Of a stretch of DNA of 64,000 nucleotides, positions 35,049 to 41,253 are shown piece by piece (the stretch's first letter is position 1; each line of letters starts with the position of its first letter). The stretch spans positions 145,685-209,684 of the forward strand of contig NZ_BMWG01000003.1 of assembly GCF_014651115.1 (NCBI RefSeq), read 5' to 3'. The DNA is from Streptomyces inusitatus (GTDB taxonomy: Bacteria; Actinomycetota; Actinomycetes; Streptomycetales; Streptomycetaceae). A model generated the notes under the pieces. That model was not told the origin of the DNA. It searched no databases and saw only the letters and a program-made list of their open reading frames with translations. The translations under genes and the position numbers were made by a program.

Positions 35049-36089
35049 TCAGGCGGCGACCGCTTCGACCACGCTGAGCACGGCCGGAGTGGGCACGACA
35101 CGCGTCAGCCGCAGCCCGGCCCCGGCGAAGAGTTCGCGGAACTCCTCCCGGGTGCGTTCCCGGCCCGTCAGCGACGCCATCATCAGCAGATCCAGGGTCT
35201 TCCCCTGATGCGGCCGCCCGTCGGACACCAGCACGGCGTCGACCACCAGCACCCGCCCGCCCGGCGCGAGGGCCCGGCGGCAGTTGCTCAGCACCCGCAC
35301 GCACTCCTCGTCGCTCCAGTCGTGCAGGATGCGCTTGAGGACGAGGAAGTCACCGGACGGCACCTCCTCGAAGAAGTCGCCCTCCTCGGTGCTCCAGCGT
35401 CCCGTGAGGTCCGTGTGCGCGCCGAGACCGTGGCCCGCGAGGACGTGTCCGCGGTCGTAGAGAGTGCCGGTCAGACCCTTGCCGCAGCGCAGTGCGGCGG
35501 CGAGGAACCCGCCCTGGCCTCCGCCGATGTCCACGACGGCACCGGGGCCGGTTTCGGGGAAGCCGTAGGCGTCGGCGATCGGCCGGTCCTCGGCCGAGGA
35601 CATGGCGGCCATGCCGTCGTGGAAGACGGCCGCCGTCGCGGCGTCCTGGGCGAAGTGGTCGAAGAAGGACCGGCCGAAGACGTCCGTGAACGCCGACCCG
35701 CCGGTCCTCAGACAGTGGTCGAGCCGCCCGGCCGGCTCCCAGAAGGTGCGGTCGGTGAGCATCAGCACGGCGTCGCGCAGCGACCCCGGGACATCGCCGC
35801 GCAGCATGCCGCCCGCCTCGGTCAGGGCGAACCGGCCCTCGGGGTCCTCGGTGAACACCTCGCGGGTGGCGAGGAGCCGCAGCACCCGGTAGAGGCTGCC
35901 CTCGTCCAGGCCGGTGGCGGCGGCCAGTTCACCCGCGGTGCGCGGCCCGTGCGCGAGACGGTCGGCCACTCCGCACGCGGCGACGGCGCGCAGCGCGGCC
36001 GACACCGCGTAACCGATCGCCTCGTCGAGCAGGCGCGCCCCGACCACCGCCCGCCGTCCGTCCTGCCCGTCCTGCCCGTCCTGTGCCAT
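35049..36089 (-). CDS. SAM-dependent O-methyltransferase, family 2
   Basis: A 346-residue methyltransferase of the plant-COMT/TcmO type common in Streptomyces natural-product tailoring. An N-terminal dimerisation winged helix (about 20-105: ACGVADRLAHGPRTAGELAAATG begins it) precedes the SAM site VVDIGGGQGGFLAAAL (about 170-185) and the catalytic region LKRILHDWSDEECVRVL. ATG 36089 is chosen because GGGAGG lies 5 bp upstream. The N terminus has a DGQDGQDG repeat. No biosynthetic cluster surrounds it, so its substrate is unknown. Confidence 0.88.
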   Translation of the reverse strand: MAQDGQDGQDGRRAVVGARLLDEAIGYAVSAALRAVAACGVADRLAHGPRTAGELAAATGLDEGSLYRVLRLLATREVFTEDPEGRFALTEAGGMLRGDVPGSLRDAVLMLTDRTFWEPAGRLDHCLRTGGSAFTDVFGRSFFDHFAQDAATAAVFHDGMAAMSSAEDRPIADAYGFPETGPGAVVDIGGGQGGFLAAALRCGKGLTGTLYDRGHVLAGHGLGAHTDLTGRWSTEEGDFFEEVPSGDFLVLKRILHDWSDEECVRVLSNCRRALAPGGRVLVVDAVLVSDGRPHQGKTLDLLMMASLTGRERTREEFRELFAGAGLRLTRVVPTPAVLSVVEAVAA

Positions 36090-36181
36090 CGAGCCTCCCC
36101 GGTCTCCGTCGAACACATCCGCATCCAGGTATTCCACGGCCAGCCGCGGGGCACTCCGCGAGCCCGGAGCATGACGCGAAA

Positions 36182-36928
36182 TCAGCGCGGCGGCTGACGG
36201 CCGACATCGGAGGTCGGGGCCTGTCCCAGACAGGCGTCGAGCGCGGCCGCGCCCGCCAGCATCGCCAGGCCGCGCGCCGTCAGCCGGTCGCGCCACTCCC
36301 GCAGCGCCGACCGCAGCGGCTCCGGCCCGCCCGCCGTCCGTACCCGCTCCAGCACCAGGGCGATCCGCTCCAGCCCGTACCCGCCCCGGCGGAGCTGGTG
36401 GGCGAGGAGTACATCGCGTACATCGGCGGAGGTGTAGACGCGGTAGCCGGTGCGCGGATCGCGCCGGGGTACGACCAGCCCGGCCCGCTCCCAGGCGCGC
36501 AGGGTCGCGGGGCGGAGGCCGAGCCGGTGCGCGAGCGGGCCGATGAACACCGCGCCGGTCTCCGGCCCGTCCGGCTCCGGCTCCGGCTCCGGCCCGTCCG
36601 CCGGTTCGAGGTCGCGCAGCGCCTGCTCCACGGCCGCGAGCGTGTCCCGGTCGCCGGCCAGCTGTGCGTGGCTCTCGTCGATGAGCCGCAGCGCGTCCTC
36701 GACAGCGCCGCCGTGCACGGCCCGCATGACCGCCGCGGCGGTCGCGTGGCCGTGCGCGGGGACCAGCGCCAGGAAGGCCCGCAGGGCCGTCGCGTGGCGC
36801 GGACCGTAGACGCGGTAGCCGCTCGGGGTGCGCCCGGCGGGCGGCAGGATCCCCGCCTCCTCGTAGTTGCGCACCGCCTGGGTGGACAGTCCGTGCTCAC
36901 GCGCCAGATCGATGGGCCTCAACGGCAC
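36182..36928 (-). CDS. Double-HTH MerR-family regulator (TioE-like)
   Basis: A 248-residue regulator with two MerR winged helices. The first spans about residues 1-70 (PIDLAREHGLSTQAVRNYEEAGILPP, then SGYRVYG), the second about 125-200 (GPLAHRLGLRPATLRAWERAGLVVP, then TGYRVYT). They are joined by a linker with a Pro-Glu repeat. Duplicated MerR domains are characteristic of TioE-type proteins. The start is GTG. It is divergent from an erythromycin-esterase-type gene, and an inverted repeat sits between them, so I infer control of that gene, perhaps in response to a drug. Confidence 0.85.
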   Translation of the reverse strand: MPLRPIDLAREHGLSTQAVRNYEEAGILPPAGRTPSGYRVYGPRHATALRAFLALVPAHGHATAAAVMRAVHGGAVEDALRLIDESHAQLAGDRDTLAAVEQALRDLEPADGPEPEPEPDGPETGAVFIGPLAHRLGLRPATLRAWERAGLVVPRRDPRTGYRVYTSADVRDVLLAHQLRRGGYGLERIALVLERVRTAGGPEPLRSALREWRDRLTARGLAMLAGAAALDACLGQAPTSDVGRQPPR

Positions 36929-36984
36929 TTTGAAGGTTCACCTCTGTCCAGCGGCCATAAATGGCGGAAAAGTTTACACCGAGG

Positions 36985-37004
36985 CTTCAACGATACGGTT
37001 GAAG
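36985..37004. promoter_or_regulatory. Inverted-repeat operator before the esterase gene
   Basis: CTTCAA (36985-36990) and TTGAAG (36999-37004) form a 6-8-6 inverted repeat ending 2 bp before the esterase start codon. The related ACTTTGAAGG lies near the MerR start. A dimeric MerR protein is the likely binder, and the site would block or remodel transcription at the 5' end of the esterase gene. Confidence 0.6.
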
Positions 37005-37006
37005 TC

Positions 37007-38191
37007 ATGACGGACCTGATCCAGGACGCCGCCCTTGCCTTCACCGGCGACGCCCTCACCTCGCTCCTGTCCCCCTCCATCCGGCTGCTCGGCCTCGGCG
37101 AGCCCACCCATGGCGTCGAAGCCTTCCCCGAACTGCGCAACGAGCTGTTCCGCCACCTCGTGGAGCACGAGGGCTACCGCTCGATCGCCCTGGAGAGCGA
37201 CTGTCTGTCGGCCCTGACCGCCGACGCGTACGTCGCCGACGGCACCGGGACCCTCGACGCGGCGATGAGCGGCGGCTTCAGCCACGGCTTCGGCTCCTCG
37301 CCCGCCAACCGCGAACTCCTGCGCTGGATGCGCGCCCACAACGAGGGGCGTCCCGCCCACGACCGGCTCCGCTTCTACGGCGTCGACGGCCCCCTGGAGA
37401 CATCCGGCGCCGCGAGCCCCCGCCCGGCCCTGACCGCGCTGTACGACTGCCTCGCCGGCCGTCTCGAACTGCCCTGGAGCCGTGAGCGCCTCGACGAGCT
37501 GCTCGGACCCGACGACCGCTGGAGCGATCCGGCCGCCATGTACGACCCCGTCCACTCCGTCGGCCGTACCCCCGAGGCCCGGGAGCTGCGCCTGATCGCC
37601 GACGATCTGGGCGCGCTGCTCACCGCCCACACTCCCCCGCTGACGGCAACCGCCTCCCCGGACGGCTTCTGGCGCGCCGGGCTGCACGCCCGCACCGCCG
37701 CCGGACTGCTGCGCTATCACGCGGCCATGGCCGACGCCACGCCCACCCGTTTCGACGCCCTCCTCGGGCTGCGTGCCTCAATGATGGCGGACAACCTCGA
37801 CGCGATCGTCCGCCGCGAGGCCCGCCGCGGCCCCACCCTCGCCTTCACGCACAACAGCCATCTCCAGCGCGACATCAGCGGCATGCGGTTCGGCGACCGG
37901 GCGGTCCGGTGGTGGAGCGCCGGTGCCATCATCGGCTCCCGTCTCGGCGACCAGTACGCCTTCGCCGCCTCCGCCTTCGGCACCCGGGGCGCCGACGTGC
38001 CCGCCCCCGACACCCTCGAAGGCCTCCTCTCGACCCTCCCCCACCCCCGTACCGTCATCGCCCCCGCCCGGCTGCGCCCCGCCCTCACCCGGGCGCCGGT
38101 CCCCCGGATCCCGGCCGACCACACGTACTTCTCCCTCGATCCGGCCACCGTCGACCAGCTCGACGCGATCGTCTTCGTCAAGGAGATCTGA
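37007..38191 (+). CDS. Erythromycin esterase family protein
   Basis: A 394-residue protein of the EreA/EreB-like superfamily, which hydrolyses macrolide lactones in some members. The signature LGLGEPTHGVEAFPELRNEL (about 25-44) holds the conserved Glu and His, followed by RSIALESD and FTHNSHLQRD near residue 280. The protein has no signal peptide. The family is broad, and most members have no proven macrolide activity. ATG 37007 follows the operator so closely that the transcript may have almost no leader. Control by the divergent MerR protein is inferred. Confidence 0.85.
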   Translation: MTDLIQDAALAFTGDALTSLLSPSIRLLGLGEPTHGVEAFPELRNELFRHLVEHEGYRSIALESDCLSALTADAYVADGTGTLDAAMSGGFSHGFGSSPANRELLRWMRAHNEGRPAHDRLRFYGVDGPLETSGAASPRPALTALYDCLAGRLELPWSRERLDELLGPDDRWSDPAAMYDPVHSVGRTPEARELRLIADDLGALLTAHTPPLTATASPDGFWRAGLHARTAAGLLRYHAAMADATPTRFDALLGLRASMMADNLDAIVRREARRGPTLAFTHNSHLQRDISGMRFGDRAVRWWSAGAIIGSRLGDQYAFAASAFGTRGADVPAPDTLEGLLSTLPHPRTVIAPARLRPALTRAPVPRIPADHTYFSLDPATVDQLDAIVFVKEI

Positions 38192-38194
38192 GCG

Positions 38195-38896
38195 CTACCT
38201 GCGGGGGCTGCCGTCCCAGCGCCAGGTGGTCAGGCGGGCGCGGCCGGGCAGTTCGGCGCGGCCGGTGGCCCACAGCAGGATGGTCCAGGGGTCCGTGCGG
38301 TCCGTGCGGTCCGTGCGGTCCGTGGGATCCGTGCGGTCCGTCGGGTCCGGGGCGTTCGGGAACAGCCGGGCGAGCACCCGTGAGCAGAGATCCGCGGGCG
38401 GGTGCCAGGCGAGCCCGAGCCCCTGGGCCAGGTCGTGGGTGTGCACCAGTGCCTCCACGATGCCCATCGCGGCGAAACCCTCGGCGTCGGAGGCGCCGAA
38501 GACATGATGGGCGCGGACCCGCGGGGGTGTGGTGCGCACCATCGCGACCAGCAGCGCGCCGCTCGCCTCCAGCACCCGCAGCAGCCCGGCGGGCCCCGCC
38601 GCGCGGTCCGCGCGGATGGCCAGCGAGGGGCCGCCGGGCCGGTGGCGTTCGAAGACGAAGGGCACATCGTCGTCCATGGGCGGTGTGCTGGGGCCCAGTT
38701 GCACGGCGTAGGCGAAGAAGTCGTCGCTGAGGTGCTCGACGGTCTCCCAGCGGTCCCACTCCAGCGTGCCCGCCTTCGCGTCCCACGCGGCCGGGGGCAC
38801 TTCTTGAAGGGCGGTCAGGGCCAGTCGTACGGCGAGGTCGAGGTCGTCCGCGGTGACGGGGGAGGGGGAGAGGCCGGGCTCGGCTGATCGGGACAT
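38195..38896 (-). CDS. DinB/MPI-type mycothiol-dependent protein (maleylpyruvate isomerase N-domain)
   Basis: A 233-residue protein with the MDMPI-type four-helix N-terminal fold: [21 protein letters not shown] near residues 48-68 holds the first metal-site His, and [16 protein letters not shown] (about 150-165) supplies the HxxD-type motif. Actinobacterial relatives use mycothiol. A Thr-Asp-Arg tandem repeat (about 190-212) interrupts the C-terminal part and comes from a 9-bp DNA repeat. It converges with the esterase gene, with 3 bp between stop codons. The actual substrate is unknown. Confidence 0.75.
   Translation of the reverse strand: MSRSAEPGLSPSPVTADDLDLAVRLALTALQEVPPAAWDAKAGTLEWDRWETVEHLSDDFFAYAVQLGPSTPPMDDDVPFVFERHRPGGPSLAIRADRAAGPAGLLRVLEASGALLVAMVRTTPPRVRAHHVFGASDAEGFAAMGIVEALVHTHDLAQGLGLAWHPPADLCSRVLARLFPNAPDPTDRTDPTDRTDRTDRTDPWTILLWATGRAELPGRARLTTWRWDGSPRR
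38291..38352 (-). repeat. Nine-bp tandem repeat encoding Thr-Asp-Arg units
   Basis: The unit GTCCGTGCG is repeated in register from 38291, three exact copies then degenerate ones (GTCCGTGGG, ATCCGTGCG, GTCCGTCGG). It encodes Asp-Arg-Thr triplets inside the isomerase-like protein. Being a multiple of three, it can expand or contract in frame. Confidence 0.85.
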
Positions 38897-39001
38897 GGCA
38901 GGACCGTATCCCGGCGACGGTCCGGCTCCGGCTCGGCGACGGCCCGTGATCGCGGCAGTAGCCTGCCGTCTGACACCGGCCCCGACCCAGGAGCGCGCAC
39001 C

Positions 39002-39559
39002 GTGTTCGAACCGCCCGAGACCCCTCCGTACCCCGATGCCTTCCGGCCGGACGAAACCCCTGCTCCACACCCTCTGCTCGCGCCGGTGACCGGGCTTCTC
39101 GGCTCCTGGGCCGGCCGGGGACGCGGCGAGTACCCCACGCTCGACGAGGAGTTCGCCTATGCCCAGCAGGTCACCTTCAGCCATGACGGGCGGCCCTTCC
39201 TCCACTACGAGGCCCGCGCCTGGCTGCTCGGCCCGGACGGCGCGCCGCTGCGGCCGTCGGCCCGGGAGAGCGGGTGGTGGCGGCTCCAGCCCGACGGGCG
39301 GGTGGAGGCCCTGATCACCCAGCCCACCGGCATCGCCGAGATCTCGGTCGGCCGCGCCGCCGACGGCGTGGTCGACCTCGCCACCCACGAGGTGGCCCTC
39401 GCCCCCACCGCCAAGAAGGTCGACGCCACCCGCCGCCGCTACACCCTGACCGACGGGGACACCCTCGACTTCGTCCACGACCTCGCGGCCGTCGGCCAAC
39501 CGCTGCTGCACCATCTCTCGGCACGGCTGAGGCGACGCGGGGACGGAGCCGTGCCGTAG
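39002..39559 (+). CDS. Nitrobindin-type heme-binding FABP-family protein
   Basis: A 185-residue beta-barrel of the FABP-like nitrobindin family. [13 protein letters not shown] (about 34-46) is the family GxWxGxG motif, and the C-terminal [12 protein letters not shown] supplies the axial heme His. Members bind ferric heme and isomerise peroxynitrite or sense NO. The gene begins with GTG and is divergent from the mycothiol-type gene, with 105 bp between starts. Confidence 0.85.
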   Translation: MFEPPETPPYPDAFRPDETPAPHPLLAPVTGLLGSWAGRGRGEYPTLDEEFAYAQQVTFSHDGRPFLHYEARAWLLGPDGAPLRPSARESGWWRLQPDGRVEALITQPTGIAEISVGRAADGVVDLATHEVALAPTAKKVDATRRRYTLTDGDTLDFVHDLAAVGQPLLHHLSARLRRRGDGAVP

Positions 39560-39574
39560 ACACGTCTCGGCCGG

Positions 39575-40717
39575 TCAGTCGGCTTCCGGCGGGGCAAGGT
39601 CCCAACGGGGTCCCGTGTCCGCGTTCTTGGCCCAGGCGTATTGGCGGTCGGGTTCGACGGTGAGGCCGTAGTCGAAGCGGCTCGGCGTGCCGAGCCGGGT
39701 CCAGGTCTCCCACGCATGGTCGAGTTCGTCGGCGAGGCGGCGGGGGCCGCCCTGGTGGGCGAGGGTGGTGGCGTCGGGGAGCGCGGAGAGCATGGCCCAG
39801 GAGGAGATGCCGTCGTGAAGCCATGCGTTGAGGCCGTCCGCGTCGGGGGCGACGGTGAAGCGGAGCTCGGGAAGGGCGACGCGGAGGGCGAAGACGAGGT
39901 CCCAGTCGTCGCGGAGCGGGGTGAGGTCCCGCTTCCAGGGCGACTCGCTCTCCTGGGGCGAGCGGGCGCGGACCGTGGTGAAGTCCGCCTCGACGGTGGC
40001 GCGGGCGGTGGCGGTGGCACGGGCGGGCATGAACTGGGCCAGGCCCTGGATCCAGCCGCCGGCCGAGCGCCCGTCGGCGGCGACGGTGAGGGCGACATGT
40101 CCGAGCCGCCCCCAGGGGGTGACGATCCGCCCGCCGGGCACGGTCTGCGCGACCCATGACCAGGGGACGCGATCCACCGCGTAGGTGGCGATGACCCGGT
40201 CGTAGGGCGCGTACTCGGGTACGCCCCGCGCCCCGTCGCCGACGTGGGTCCGTACACCGGGGGCATGGGCCGCGAGCCGGGCGCGGGCCGCTTCGGCCAG
40301 GGAGGCGTCCACGTCCACTGTGGTGACGGGACCGGCGCGGCGGGAGGCGAGGGCCGCGTTCCAGCCGGTTCCGGTGCCGAGTTCCAGGAGACGCTGACCG
40401 GGTTCCGGCCGAAGGGAGTCGAGCATGTCCACCACGATGGCCTGGCAGGAGAGGCTGGAGGTGGCGACTCCCCCGGTGACCTGGGTGACGGCGGCGGCGT
40501 CGGGATCCCCGTACAGCTCGTCCGCCCATCCCTCCGGATCCGTCCCCCGGTCCACGGGCACGTACGCCGTCCCGTCCCAGCGCCACAGCCGGTCCGGGGC
40601 GAACAGGTCGCGGGGCAGTCGGTCCACGGCCTCACGGATCCACGGCGACCGCGCCGGCCAATCGCCCCGCTGCTCCATCGACCGGGCGAGACGGCGGCGG
40701 CCGGCGAGGTGGCTCAT
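39575..40717 (-). CDS. PIMT-like O-methyltransferase of the RiPP-associated type
   Basis: A 380-residue protein with the protein-L-isoaspartate methyltransferase core: VTGGVATSSLSCQAIVVDML (about 80-99), SAM motif LLELGTGTGWNAALA (110-124), VDVDASL, and TPWGRLG. It is far longer than housekeeping PIMTs (about 210 residues). Its C-terminal extension ends with RFDYGLTVEPDRQYAWAKN, which resembles the tail reported for PIMT homologues that modify lanthipeptides, lasso peptides, graspetides and imiditides. The gene starts directly after the stop of a 37-codon ORF (TAGATG), a coupled pair. I infer that it methylates an Asp of that peptide, leading to aspartimide. A general protein-repair role is the alternative. 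Confidence 0.8.
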   Translation of the reverse strand: MSHLAGRRRLARSMEQRGDWPARSPWIREAVDRLPRDLFAPDRLWRWDGTAYVPVDRGTDPEGWADELYGDPDAAAVTQVTGGVATSSLSCQAIVVDMLDSLRPEPGQRLLELGTGTGWNAALASRRAGPVTTVDVDASLAEAARARLAAHAPGVRTHVGDGARGVPEYAPYDRVIATYAVDRVPWSWVAQTVPGGRIVTPWGRLGHVALTVAADGRSAGGWIQGLAQFMPARATATARATVEADFTTVRARSPQESESPWKRDLTPLRDDWDLVFALRVALPELRFTVAPDADGLNAWLHDGISSWAMLSALPDATTLAHQGGPRRLADELDHAWETWTRLGTPSRFDYGLTVEPDRQYAWAKNADTGPRWDLAPPEAD

Positions 40718-40831
40718 CTACTTCTTGCGCTTTCCGTCCGAGGGCGGCTGGGGCGGTACCTGCCCGTCCGTGTTCCCCGGCGGCGGCTTCCCCTTGGACA
40801 GGTCTGCGGGCGGCTTCTCGTGCTTGCCCAT
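40718..40831 (-). CDS. Small basic peptide, candidate RiPP (imiditide-like) precursor
   Basis: A 37-residue peptide rich in Lys and Pro. It begins MGKHEKPPADLSKGK, has a central NTDGQV, a Pro-rich stretch, and ends SDGKRKK. It has one of the strongest Shine-Dalgarno sequences in the window (GAGGAGG, 7 bp before ATG). Its stop codon abuts the methyltransferase ATG, so the two are translated together. There is no Cys and little Ser/Thr, which argues against lanthipeptide chemistry. The two Asp-Gly steps are classical aspartimide-forming sites and natural targets for a PIMT-like enzyme. It could instead be a small regulatory or leader ORF. The identification is inferred from context. Confidence 0.62.
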   Translation of the reverse strand: MGKHEKPPADLSKGKPPPGNTDGQVPPQPPSDGKRKK

Positions 40832-41253
40832 GGAACGTCCTCCTCACCGGTCCGTCGTTCCGGCCAGAGTGGTGCAAGAGGGCTGATCGGACCAGACGCC
40901 TCGGCAGCGGACATGGCCAGAACACCGCGCCTCAATAGGTACAGGTGTCCATTTCCGGCTGTCTCCGGCCTTCCGGCAGTCAGGAAGATCGACCAGATCG
41001 CGGCGGCAAAACGGCGGGCGCTCTCGACGCGGGACCCGTTACAGTCGACGGTGTGGCGGCCTCCGACCTTTGGGGTCCGCCCGTATCGTCACTGATGCGA
41101 TCGATGGATCTGGAGTCATGGTGCACACCGTGGGGGCGCGAGCTATCTGCGTCGAGCCGGAGAACTGAGAACTTTCTCAGTCCCTGTTCTCGGCCCGGCT
41201 CGGCGTGTGATCGACCCCCACCTTCCATGACTCTTCAGTGAGGCCACGCCGCC
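40832..41253. promoter_or_regulatory. Divergent control region with palindrome before the AlaRS gene
   Basis: A 422-bp gap between the peptide/methyltransferase operon (minus) and the AlaRS gene (plus). At 41164-41181 it contains an 18-bp palindrome, ACTGAGAA-CT-TTCTCAGT, nested within GAGAAC (41160-41165) and GTTCTC (41186-41191), about 75 bp before the AlaRS start. It could be an operator or an RNA hairpin. I found no T-box core sequence. Shine-Dalgarno GAGGAGG of the peptide gene lies at the left edge. Confidence 0.5.

Noticed and set aside
36083..37006. Extension of the erythromycin-esterase frame 924 bp upstream
   Set aside because: The frame runs antisense through the MerR gene and into the O-methyltransferase start. 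The true start at 37007 follows the operator and the family begins there.
40832..41253. A possible T-box riboswitch before the AlaRS gene
   Set aside because: I found no T-box core (TGGNACCGCG-like) sequence and no terminator/antiterminator pair. The palindrome there is better described as an operator or simple hairpin.
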